The translations under genes and the position numbers were made by a program. The notes beneath the pieces were generated by a model. That model saw nothing but the letters and a program-made list of their open reading frames with translations. It made no database searches and was not told where the DNA came from. This document shows, piece by piece, positions 1-10,100 of a DNA stretch of 64,000 bases (its first letter is position 1; each line of letters begins with the position of its first letter). Location: positions 68,836,822 to 68,900,821 of the forward strand of contig OY829329.1 in the NCBI GenBank assembly GCA_963691655.1, given 5' to 3'. This DNA comes from Toxonevra muliebris. Its lineage: Eukaryota > Arthropoda > Insecta > Diptera > Pallopteridae.

Positions 1-325
1 TATGGTAGCTGAATATTATAAGGAACCCCTTAAATGTAAAATTTTTGAGTAATTTTTTTCTACATAGAGTTTTATGCTCCTAATACAATATTATTATTTA
101 ATAAGTTACAGTGTGCTTTAATTTTGGCAAACTACTTAAATCCCAAAATATTTCGAAAAACATTTGATATATTGTAGTTTATTTTTATTTCTCAAATTAA
201 TAAAAAATAAAATAGAGTTTTGAAATAAAAAAAGACTAATTTATGTATTGTTAACGAGATTATAATGACAGGCTTTTTGGTCGAAATTTTCATACGCAAA
301 TAGTTAACTATTTCATACTTTTTTC

Positions 326-362
326 CCAACGTTTCGGCGCAAGTTTTAGGCCTTCTTCAGGG
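326..362 (-). other. CTGANGA...GCCGAAAC motif, possible retroelement or ribozyme-like relic
   Basis: On the minus strand the stretch begins CTGAAGAAGGCC and ends GCGCCGAAACGTT. This CTGANGA/GAAAC arrangement with a short GGC/GCC stem recurs in Penelope-like and some LINE 3' regions and resembles a minimal hammerhead core. Position 10.1/11.1 is mismatched and no convincing stems I or III were found, so activity is doubtful. Confidence 0.25.
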
Positions 363-385
363 GATTTTTATTTATTTATAGTAAA

Positions 386-1105
386 TATTGGGAGTATGAA
401 TGTATAAACTCGTATTTTTTTTCATAATTTGGACATTTATTGTAAAAAAGTGACTATAAATTTATGCCTTTAAGTATTGTCCATCGTTAGCCACAACCTT
501 TTCCCATCTTTCTGGTAGCATACGGATTCCGCGTCGAAAGAACTCCTCATCTTTTGAGGCTTCAATTCGTACGGCACCCAATTTCCTTGCTTTTGAATCA
601 TTCCCAATGCTTTTAATCGTTTAGGTTAATGGTTGATTGATCAACTCCTAAAGATTCTGCAAGTTCTTGTTGCGTTTGACATGAATCTTCTTCGAGTAAT
701 GCCTTCAATTCTTCATCTTCGAACTTTTTCGGGCCGCCTGAACGTTCCCTGTCTTCAACATCAAAATCGCCACTTTTGAAACCACACCTGACACATTCTA
801 ACGTCTATAGCACAGTCAGGATAAGCTTCAGTGAGTAAACGATGTGCTTCAGTTGCGTTTTTCTTTAAATGGAAGAAGCAAATTAAAACTTCCCGCAAAT
901 GTTGTTTTGTTGGCACGAAATTCGACATTTTCTTTCAGCTATAGTAAAACAGTTTTGTAAAATTATGAAAATTATTTGACAGATCAATTCTTATAGAATT
1001 TTATGCGCTCTTCGAGATAGAATAGCTGTCAATGTCAAAAAAATGGCGCGTATGATAGATATGAAGTTAGTCACAATTACGAGTTTATACATTCATACTC
1101 CTTAT
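386..1105 (-). mobile_element. Internally deleted mariner-like element
   Basis: Near-perfect terminal inverted repeats: GGAGTATGAATGTATAAACT starts at 391 and its reverse complement ends at 1100, extending further inward and, with mismatches, to flanking TA on both sides. Between them lies a deleted transposase gene on the minus strand. At about 720 bp this is roughly half the usual 1.3 kb. Confidence 0.85.
462..928 (-). pseudogene. Mariner transposase remnant, catalytic core deleted
   Basis: The minus-strand frame begins MSNFVPTKQHLREVL, followed by the helix-turn-helix region with WFQKWRF. A frameshift leads to a second stretch (DVEDRERSGGPKKFEDEEL, ...QELAESLGVDQSTI, ...GNWVPYELK). The text then jumps directly to the C-terminal RGIRMLPERWEKVVA...stop. 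The whole DDD catalytic region between WVPYEL and RGIRMLPERW is missing, so the product is dead. The motifs are those of mariner (mauritiana-like) transposases. Confidence 0.88.
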
Positions 1106-1246
1106 ACTATTTGTAAAACATTCAGTCAAGTAATTAAATAAAATATAGTCCTTAATTAACATAGGCACAACAAAAAGTCTTTTGAAGACAGAAAAAATGA
1201 AGCGAGTAAATCATTAAAAATTACACTATTCAACAGTCAGAAATGA

Positions 1247-1655
1247 GCAAAGACGTGGCAAGTGCACTTAGGGTAATGGGGGTCGCTCCGATCCGAATCC
1301 GTGGCCCATTTTGTTCAGATACAACACAATTTTTTTAATTGGCATACAAATATGAAAAATTTAAAAAAAAGAAAAAATTAAAAATCCAGTTCATATTTTT
1401 TTTAATTAAAATACACATTTTTTTCAAAAAAAAAAAAAAAAAAAAAAGATTGTTTGCTTTTTAAATTAAAACAAAATGGAACACTGCATTTAAAACTTTT
1501 TTTTCATTCAATTTTCAAAAATTTTATGTCCACAAATTAAAATTGTGACGTAGCAGAACAAAACGAACCACAGATTCGAACTCAGCGACCTTCATTGCTC
1601 CTAAGTCCGCTTGTCTTTATCCTCGTTTTCCAAAGTTTCCATTTGTTGAACACTG
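1247..1655. repeat. Inverted pair of tRNA-like (SINE-related?) segments
   Basis: Plus strand 1247-1330 (cacttagggtaatggg, ggtcgct, cgaatccgtgg) and minus strand 1655-1550 (gacttaggagcaatg, ggtcgctgag, ttcgaatctgtgg) match over about 60 bases. The second copy has a GAGTTCGAATC B-box-like block. No clear A box. They could be two diverged SINE heads in opposite orientation. Confidence 0.4.
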
Positions 1656-2048
1656 CAGTGCAATAAATAGATGATTCTATATTAAAGTAACTTGGAAATA
1701 TTTTGACTTGTTTGATGTATGAGTTTCATTAAGTAAATAATTTATTTTAACTCATATATAAAATAAATATATTTTTTTTTTTGATAACTTTTATCAAAAG
1801 TAGTTGGGATTAGTCATTTTATTTGAACTTATCGCAATATTTGCTTTTTTTTTTCTTTGTTTTAAATAACCAAAGCAATAACAAAAAAAACAAAAACTGC
1901 AAAGAAAAAATATAATTAGAAAAACAAATAGTGCGATTATTTTATATATTAATTAACACTCTTCAAATGATATCATTTTTAAATAAAATTACATTTTCCC
2001 ATGCAAATGTAATTTCACGTTTTTGTTTATATATGCCTAAGTGTGGAT

Positions 2049-2053
<5 letters not shown>

Positions 2054-2079
<26 letters not shown>
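2054..2079. repeat. (GT)n microsatellite
   Basis: Uninterrupted GT dinucleotides, about 13 units. Confidence 0.9.
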
Positions 2080-2874
2080 ATGAATTAAGGTGAAGATGTC
2101 AACAGACATCAAAATGTCAACATTCAGTAATACGAGTATAAACGAATAAAAGAATTTATAGAATTCTGGAGACACAAAAAATTGTGACACATTAAATGTG
2201 AAATGTACTAGAATTTTAATGAGTCAACAAACATTCGGCTGTTGAATTGAACTTGAAAGTGTTAATGGAGCAATTTATTTGCTACTAATTGTTTGTTAAT
2301 GAAATTCATTTATGTATAAAGCTATGTACAAGCTTTGAAATAAATAGATGAAATCTTAAAATGATTTTGATATTTTTAGCTGAACTGTGATCTAAACTTA
2401 AGTAAATTATAAAGAGAATTGAGGTAATCTATACATTTATTAGTGTAACTACAATTTTATTTCAGAAGATCCAGAAGTACTACGATATCATATTATATGG
2501 TATATCAACTAGCTGATATACGGCAGACGTTGTTCTGCCCTTTCTGCGAAGAAGAAAATCGAACTTTATTTGAATGAAGAAGAATGAAATTGGTTGGTGT
2601 TTAAAATTGAACATTGGCAATGACAATTTAAGTTTAAAGGTGGTACATTGAATTTGGTAAAAATTCTTGGTTTAAAAATGAGACATCAAAATTGGAATTT
2701 TTAAAAGTATTTAATTTGCAGAAGAATATTAAAGACCGTTATCTAATCCCAAAAACTATTTACAAATATGGACCTATTTGCTATTTATTATAAAAATAGA
2801 ATTTATTATAGAATTTATTACAGCGCCACCTATCTGATTTTGACACAACTAGGCAGGTTCTTGAGATATTTCAT

Positions 2875-4083
2875 AAATTAGTAGAAATAATAGTAAAAAA
2901 AAGGAATGGGCAAAGTAATAGAAAATAGTAATGAAAAAACAGTAAAAAAGTAGTAGAAAATAGCAGTAAAAATAGTAATGGAAAATGTAGTAGTAAAAGG
3001 AATAGAAAATAGTATTACAATTTGTTGTAAAAAAGTGATAGAAATGGTAGTAAAAAAAAACAACAGAAAAAGTAATAGAAAAATAATAAAACATAGTAGT
3101 TAAAAATGATAATAAGGAGTGGAAAATAGTAGTAGAAATAGTAGTAGTAGTGGAAAATAGTAGTAGAAATAATAGTAAAAAATAGTAGTAGAAAAAACAG
3201 TGAAAAAGTAGTAGAAAATAACAATAAATTGTAGAAAAATTAAGTAAAAAAAGTGGTATAAATTATTAGTAGATAAAGTAGTAAAAAAGTAGTCGAAAAT
3301 AAGAAGAAAATTTTGAAAAAAAAAAATATTAAAATAGTAGCAGAAAATATAAATAGAGCATGGTGCAACACCCACTAATCCAACAAACTGAAAGAATTTC
3401 TTAAATCCGGTATTGACAAATAGTACTTCCATACTAAGATATCCCGTAATGAAAATTCAGGATATATGGAAGGTATCGCCCCCCATTCATATTGCTGTTT
3501 TAGCATGGCATTGTTAATTCACGTTCTTCTACCATATTTCTGTACTGTGCTATAAATGATTCTAGAGATATACCCAAAAGAAATATTAGGATTGTATGGT
3601 AAAAAGGTAGCAGAAAAAGTAGTAGAAAAATAGTTAAACATAGTAGTACAAAAATAGTAAAAATGGACTAGAAAGAGTGGTAGAAATAATAGTAAAAAAT
3701 AGTAGTAGAAAAAACTGTAAAAAAGTAGTAGTAGAAATTAAGAAAAATTGTATTAAAAAAGTAGTAAAATAGTAGTAGAAAATATTGATTGAAAAAGTAG
3801 TAGAAAATAAGGAGAAATTGTAGAAAATAGTAGTTCAAAATAAAAAAGGAGCATGGTGCCACACCCACTAATCCAACAAACTGAAGGAATTTAAATTTTA
3901 GTACCGTACCATAAATGCCTCCTAATATATCTCATAATGGAAATTCAGGTTATATGGAAGATGCCACACCCCCTTTATCAATCTTACCCATATATTTGTT
4001 GTAGCCTGGCATTATTAATTCTCGTTATTGTACTAAAATTTCTGTACTGTGCTATAAATGGTTCTTGAGATATACCCAATAAA
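2875..4083. repeat. AGTAG-rich simple repeat with a ~494-bp tandem duplication
   Basis: 2875-3345 and 3598-3840 are built from AGTAGTAGAAAATAGTA-type units, almost free of C. Each is followed by a related ~245-bp unique block (3350-3597 and 3845-4083) starting agcatggtg and ending ttaggattgta. The period between blocks is about 494 bp. Long minus-strand Phe/Tyr-rich frames here are products of the low-complexity sequence, not genes. Confidence 0.8.
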
Positions 4084-4097
4084 CTATTAGGATTGTA

Positions 4098-4404
4098 GAC
4101 GACCTCGATAGCTTAGTGGATAGTGCACTAGACTCTCATCTGGGAGGTTCGGGTTCGATTCCGGTCTTCGTCTGGTGGTTTTCATTACTTTCTTATATTC
4201 ACTATCAATATGAAGTGTATGAGAATTATAAGATAGTGTACAAGTACACACATTGGTTGGTAATGGCAAAACCACCAGGCCGATAAAAAATTGCCACACC
4301 GCCGTTCGGAATAGGCGTTAAACTGTAGGTCCAACTATGTGGTATCACAATGGGCCGTTCAGGCCTAAGTGTGTCTCTCGACAGCCACTCCAACCTAACC
4401 TAAC
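4098..4404 (+). mobile_element. tRNA-derived SINE with perfect 14-bp target-site duplication
   Basis: The 5' part is tRNA-like with A box TAGCTTAGTGG (4109-4119) and B box GGTTCGATTCC (4152-4162) at tRNA spacing, giving an internal RNA polymerase III promoter. A tRNA-unrelated body follows, and the 3' end is CCTAA-type repeats (aacctaacctaac). CTATTAGGATTGTA flanks it at 4084-4097 and 4405-4418. The related block at 3569-3595 is the same target without the insertion. About 307 bp, apparently full length; mobility would need LINE machinery. Confidence 0.9.
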
Positions 4405-4488
4405 CTATTAGGATTGTATGGGAGGTGCCACGCCCACTTTCATAAAAGTCATTATGAAAAGCTATGTTTCATCCTCCCGCCCAAGAAA

Positions 4489-4706
4489 ATATCGCTCATT
4501 TACTAAAAGACTGTCATAAGTTAAAAAACATGATTTTTGAGTTAATGATGCATATTCATATTAATATCTTGTATACTCTGCGCGTGAGAACTATAAGATT
4601 TCTTCTTTCTCCTGCAAAGTAGGAGTCAATTGAAAACTTTAAACGCATTTTTTGCAAACTCGGGTTTTTTTTTAATTATGACAGTCTTTTAGTAAATGAG
4701 CGATAT
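4489..4706. repeat. Foldback/MITE-like element with perfect 31-bp inverted arms
   Basis: ATATCGCTCATTTACTAAAA begins the left arm (4489-4519); the right arm (4676-4706) is its exact reverse complement, and similarity continues weakly inward. Total 218 bp. The host sequence on both sides is the SINE target repeat. Arms with no mismatch suggest a young insertion or a structure kept by gene conversion. Confidence 0.75.
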
Positions 4707-4778
4707 ATTCTGGAAATACAAGTTGAATCGGTCTAGTCGTACAGAAATTACACGATGTCATACACACAAGACTCTACG

Positions 4779-4802
4779 AATATATATATATATATATATA
4801 TA
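4779..4802. repeat. (TA)n microsatellite
   Basis: About 12 TA units directly beside the start of dispersed repeat A. Confidence 0.85.
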
Positions 4803-4818
4803 AAGATTTAAAGAGCTT

Positions 4819-6172
4819 GACGAGTAGGTTAGCCAAAAATTAATTCAAAATATTAGCGTCGGAAGCAGTGATGCCGAAGGTATTCCGATCGGAATATTCG
4901 TACTCCGCTCAAATCTCAATCCTCCTGTCCTGGGAAGGACCCAATCGGAAAAAATCCTACTATTTCATATTCTTGAATTTTTGGGTTGCATTCTTGAATT
5001 TTTAGTTGTAAATGTAAATCAAACTAAATGTGTTCTGTTGGATTAATTTAGTTTCTGTCTGTGAAATATGACTAGCTCTACTTTATTTATCGCTGGATTA
5101 CATTCAAAACTTCGTGTTCCATTTCTAGAAGCTTTTACTTGTCTTTATGTTAATGCTTGTAATTTTTGAAAATAGAAATCAATAGTAGAAAAACCGCGCA
5201 AAAGTAAGTTTGCATATTTAATAAATATCCATAAATTAGTAATGAATTTATATATGTACACATATTAGATTTGGAACTGGAAAAATTTTGGTGTGAAGTT
5301 TTTCATTTAAAGAATGCTTTAAAAGAAAAAATGCTTTCAAAACTGAAAAAATTTATTGGGGCAAATATATTTTTTTCTCAATTGAATCTAATAAAAGACA
5401 AACAACGAAACTGCAACTGTTAATGCAGTAATGGTTGGAATGAAAAGCTACAAAAAAAAAAAAATGATGCCTCCAACTATGTACCTTTGATTAAGCTGGT
5501 TCAAAGTACCACAAATAACATTCTACCTTTTTTACTCGGTTTTGAGGAGAAAGAAGACAAGTTTGTTGTAGCTTTTTAATCATTATTGCTTTTTTTTTAT
5601 TATTATTTACAAATATTACTAAAAACATTTTTAATATTATTTACTGATACTACCGTTTGTTTCCAAAGAAGGAATATTTGGTTTTTATATGAATTTATTT
5701 TAAGTAAGTATAACTGAAGTTGTAACAAAAAAGCTGTGAATAAAAAATTGTATTTTTTCTAATAAAATTTCTATACATTAGTGCAACTGTTTGCAATTAT
5801 CTAAGTAATACTTATTTGAAAACTTGTAAGACATTTTGAAAAATTCCTCCCCTGTAAAGTAAAATCCTCCGCTTGAAAGGAAAAATTTCTCCCCTTAAAA
5901 TTTTCAAAACGACAACACTGGTCGGAAGTTTTTTAAAATTCGCTCATTGAACAAAGCATTGCATTCATCGTTGTCAAAATCATTGCTTAAGCGGGAGTAA
6001 ATAACAAATGAGAGAGAGAGAGAAGACATGAGTAACGGCATCTCTCAGAATGAGCTAACGAATTATCTGCATACACAAATAACAAAACAAACACCAACGA
6101 GTAGTTTGGTTCTCTTTTGATATTTGTTGTTTTTTTTTTATAAAGAGATTTCTTCCGCAAAAAAATAAGCCC
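4819..6172 (-). repeat. Dispersed repeat A, copy 1 (interrupted by a hAT element)
   Basis: Without the inserted 4866-5920 segment this is about 300 bp. It matches 40445-40748 in reverse orientation over nearly its whole length (gacgagtaggtta ... gcgtcggaag ... gagagagagagaagacatgag ... gtagtttggttctcttttga ... gcaaaaaaata). Both copies stop at the same borders, so it is a discrete element of unknown class. No coding potential seen. Confidence 0.8.
4866..5920. mobile_element. Non-autonomous hAT-type element nested in repeat A
   Basis: Terminal sequences CAGTGATGCC and, at the other end read inward, CAGTGTTGTCG are hAT-like. The 8-bp duplication GTCGGAAG lies at 4858-4865 and 5921-5928. The uninterrupted copy of repeat A at 40.45-40.75 kb has a single gtcggaag at this spot. 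The 1,055-bp interior has no transposase frame that I can recognise. Confidence 0.88.
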
Positions 6173-6906
6173 TGAGGCCTTAACGACTAGTATAAAATAA
6201 TTAAATATAGTTATTTGAAAGGATTTGCTTTTAATTGTTGAATAACATTTATTTAAAATTTTTATCAATATCTCGACAACAGCCCGTTGCAACTAAGCTG
6301 TAATTAACTCAGGACTTGTCAGTGTTCAACAGGTACTAAAAATTCATATTCAATAACTATTCAAAATAATATTTGCTAAAATTACAAACAAACAAAAAAG
6401 CAAAGTATGCATCTTGTTCCCTCAATAATTACGTGTAAATTTAATAATTTAAAAATATTATACAAAAAAAAAAAAAAAATTGCAAAGGTGTGGACTTATC
6501 GGCAAAGAAAAAAAAATTTATATTATTTATCAGTAAATACTTTACCGATTTGATATGACCGAAGAACAATGTCGCTAAATTACAAACATACATACATACA
6601 TATGAACATACATACATGAGCAAAATGATGTTATCATTTAAAAAAAAAGAAAAGAAATAAAATACCAATAAATTCAAGGAATTTATTTTGTGGAAATGCA
6701 ATTAAATTTAGAATTTACGTGTATGCGCAAACATGAGTGATAGGCACAAAAGAAACAATGACACACACACACTTTCGAAAAGCAATTAAATAAAATAATA
6801 AACAGGATGGTGAAAATGGACGACACACCCTTCTTAACATTACATCACATTAACTAAAAACAAAATGTAGGTATATAAAACTTTAGTTTTTTTTTTTAAC
6901 AATTAC

Positions 6907-7126
6907 CTGATAAAAACTATGAAAATTACGTTCCCCCGCTTGCTGCTGTACAACACGCGATTTTTCCAACAAATAATTTGTTATTATGCCACCGACAGGA
7001 TCTGCCTTGTAATCAAATTCAATGTCCATGTATTTGCCGAAACGACTTGAATTATCGTTACGATTTGTTTTCGCATTGCCAAAAGTTTCCAATATCGAAT
7101 TACTTTGGATTAAAACATTTTTTACT
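6907..7126 (-). CDS. Myo31DF: Myo31DF coding exon 3 (switch I exon)
   Basis: Acceptor ttactttcag| before AGTAAAAAATG; 220 nt encode [18 protein letters not shown], the switch I stretch [15 protein letters not shown], and [17 protein letters not shown] to NFHSFYQ. Donor TATCAG|gtaatt at a codon boundary. This is the last exon in the window; the next should start with the LLRG-type segment of the motor. Confidence 0.96.
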
Positions 7127-10100
7127 CTGAAAGTAAAGAAAGTGAAAAAAAAAAAAATTTAAATTAAAAGTTTTTTTTTTTTAAATTTTGAAAAATGATT
7201 TTTTAAAAATATTTATGGGTTTTTAATGCCCAATTTCAGAATCGTTTAATACTAAGGAATGACTAATTGAGGGTACCTACTTGATGAGTATCGGTGAGAA
7301 ATACCAATAATCTGATATATCTCAAACTGAGAATATAAAGTAATTTCCCAGTCTTAATCCACCAAATTTTCTACAAACCCTTGAAATTTACATCTAAATA
7401 TACAAACCTGCTAAATCTGTATGTGGTCAGAAGGGAATATTAAGGAGTGAGATCGAAAAAATTTTGAAAAAAGATTGGAGAAGTAGATTAAAGCTCATCA
7501 TGTTGAATCCTATACTTTAATGGAATAAAGAGAGGGGAAAAAACATTTTTTTTTTGAAGTGAGACTTCTTTTCTCTTGTCCTAGAGTAAAACCAACCGGA
7601 TGTGACGTCGCGCGTAAGTTTGCAATGCGACATAATTTTGTCGAGCAATGTGCATGAGGGGCTAAATATCAATATTCCGTAACTGAATTCACGAGCAAAC
7701 TATATAATAAACGATTCATAAATAGTTTTAATTCAATAAAACATATTGATTACATACACACACACACGCCTATGGCAGAAAGAACAATGTGTAGCGTCGC
7801 CATCTTAAAGTTTATGACAGTTATACATTTCACATACAGATGGCGCAAATATCCAAGGAATTACATGAAGATGTCGCACACAAAAAAGAGTTCGCTACAA
7901 TTGTCATCGACATTACCGGTACAGAGTTGCAATTTTTGTTCTAGAATTAATCCCAAAAAAAAAGGCAGAAGCGAAACTTCTTGTGAACTAAACGAAACAC
8001 AAGCAAATGAAATTAAAAACACAAGCCAATGAAGTAAAAAATTTAGCGATTGAAAAATTTTATTTGCTTGTTATTTGCTTATGTTTCGTTCAGTTCACAA
8101 GAAGTTTCACTTCTGCCTTGTGTTCTTTAATACACAATTTAGTTTTTAACATTTTAAAACTTTTTCCGCACTTCTCAGAGCTTTGTGATGTTATCGTGTA
8201 TCAAATTATTTCAACCGATTTAAGACTTTTTCGGCTTGTTCGAAAGGTATTTGCAAGCAGTTTTCAGCGAAAAACAGTTAAGGAGCATATGATTGAGTTT
8301 TGTAGTAGTAAAATGTGAAAATTTAGAAAAATAGGTACAATTTCGACATTTTTCCTAGTGAAAAACATAAACCCGGAACCACTCGAGATCGCCGGTTAGC
8401 AATCTAAAGAATTCTATGTTTATTTTCATCTCAATCTCTTGTTTTTCTATGCGGAAACTTTTGGATTCAAGATTTTCAAACTTTTCCACACAAGACTATG
8501 GCAACTCTACTGCGGATGTGGCAACAAAACGGCGCATTAGCGCTAATTGGGTTCGTGGAACGAACTACCACTTCAAACAAACAAAAGTTACTGCGTTAAA
8601 ATCTCATTTTGTTGTGCAGTGTTATTATTCATTTGTGACTTAACCTGTGCATTCTTGGCCTATAAGTGCCCCAATGAAGAACCACTTAATCTAACATAAA
8701 AGTTGTTTTCAATTTATTTCTGCATTTTAAAACGTTTTCATATTAAATTTAAAGATATAGCTTAAGAATCGCTTGAGCTAGAGTTCAAATCACAACAATG
8801 CTAATAAATTTATTTTGTTATTAAATAAAAACCCCCTTAAATAATTAATAGTAAAAATAAAAATGGTCCTTCAAAGATACCGACATTATCAATTAAATTA
8901 TTTAAAACATAAAATAAGAGAAATAAAAAAAGGAACTAATAAACCCTACCCTTTTACAAGTAGAGTGTAAAAAAAAATGCAAAGAAGTAGAAAAATAGAT
9001 AGCGTGTAAAAGGCATTAAAGTGTGTAAACGCCACAACATATGGTCAACATTTATTGGCAACATCAAAGCCAGCAGAAACACATCATGATATGGCACAAA
9101 ACATGGCAAGCAAGGAAGGATACGAAAGTTGTAATGTTATTGCTGTTGTTGCGTTTTGGGTGTGTGCATGAAAACTTAAAACTTTTTATTGCTTGAGGAT
9201 TGTTTTCATTTAGTTCTAATCACGATATGGAAGTTGCTGGAAATGAGTAAATTGAGTCGAAGTAATAAAAAAAAAAAGTAAAGGAGCAATGAAATGGTAA
9301 GCCGGGGATAATATTTAAAGATGACATAGCATAAATTTTTAAAGAGACTGCTGACTAATTAAATTTTTTATCATATCAAATAAATTACATATACCTACTA
9401 TTAAAAAATTTTTAGTGGATACTAAGCGTTAATGTTTTTAATGCTTAAATCACTCACTGCATTTTGCAGTTAATTAAATGCTCGAATTTTTATAATAATA
9501 ATAATTTTAAAGTTTTTAAAATTTTTTATTACACTTTAAAGTTTCTGAAACATTATAATTTTATTTTGCTTCACTTTACTTCACTTCAATTAAACTTGAC
9601 TGACTGTTTACATAATTATGCAGCGTCTATACGCTTATGCTAAACTCAAAATAACTAACCATGTGAGGTTGACTGCTGGCAATTAACATAACTTAACTGT
9701 AGTAGTTAATTTACACACACAACCAGCCAGTCAGACAAAAAGTCAGCATCACATTACGGCAAGTGGTTAGGGTTAAAAAAATCTCACGGAAGTTTTAATT
9801 CATTATTCAATTTTACTTGAGACTTTGCAACAGTGGCAGCATCTCATCATTTTTGCATTTTGCCGTAACATTTTCATGAAGTTTAATTTGTTTTACATTT
9901 TTGTTATTTTTACAAAAGCATGTAAACTATTTGCATAAAAATTTAATTTGGAGAAAATTTGTTTTTTTTTTTTTTTTTGAGAAATTTTTAATTAATCAAA
10001 ATCAAAACTTGTCGCTGTTGTGTTTATTACTGCTGCTACCACTGTTGATTTGGTTGTCTCATTTAATAACCATTGCAATCAATTCAGAGCCACTGACGCA

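Larger units (their letters stand above)
1106..2850. other. A/T-rich intron with an inverted tRNA-like pair and a GT microsatellite
   Basis: No gene. 1247-1330 and the reverse complement of 1550-1655 share a related sequence ending in GTTCGAATC-like B-box text. A GT microsatellite lies at about 2054-2079. The rest shows only A/T runs. Confidence 0.5.
1..6906 (-). other. Myo31DF: Myo31DF intron 3 (partial, runs off left edge)
   Basis: At least 6.9 kb from the exon 3 donor to the window edge with no further myosin exon visible. It holds a mariner remnant, a tRNA-derived SINE, a foldback element, a hAT insertion nested in a dispersed repeat, and AGTAG-rich simple sequence, all listed separately. 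6200-6906 is A/T-rich with short CATA and CA repeats and nothing else recognised. Confidence 0.85.

Noticed and set aside
2849..3868. Phe/Tyr-rich membrane-like proteins on the minus strand
   Set aside because: All are translations of the AGTAG-type simple repeat in several frames at once.
4098..4170. Functional tRNA gene
   Set aside because: A and B boxes are present, but the anticodon stem does not fold well, a SINE body and CCTAA tail follow, and a 14-bp duplication brackets the whole unit.
7772..8032. 86-codon ORF in intron 2
   Set aside because: Overlaps the left arm of the foldback repeat and lies in the opposite strand of a myosin intron; no family features.
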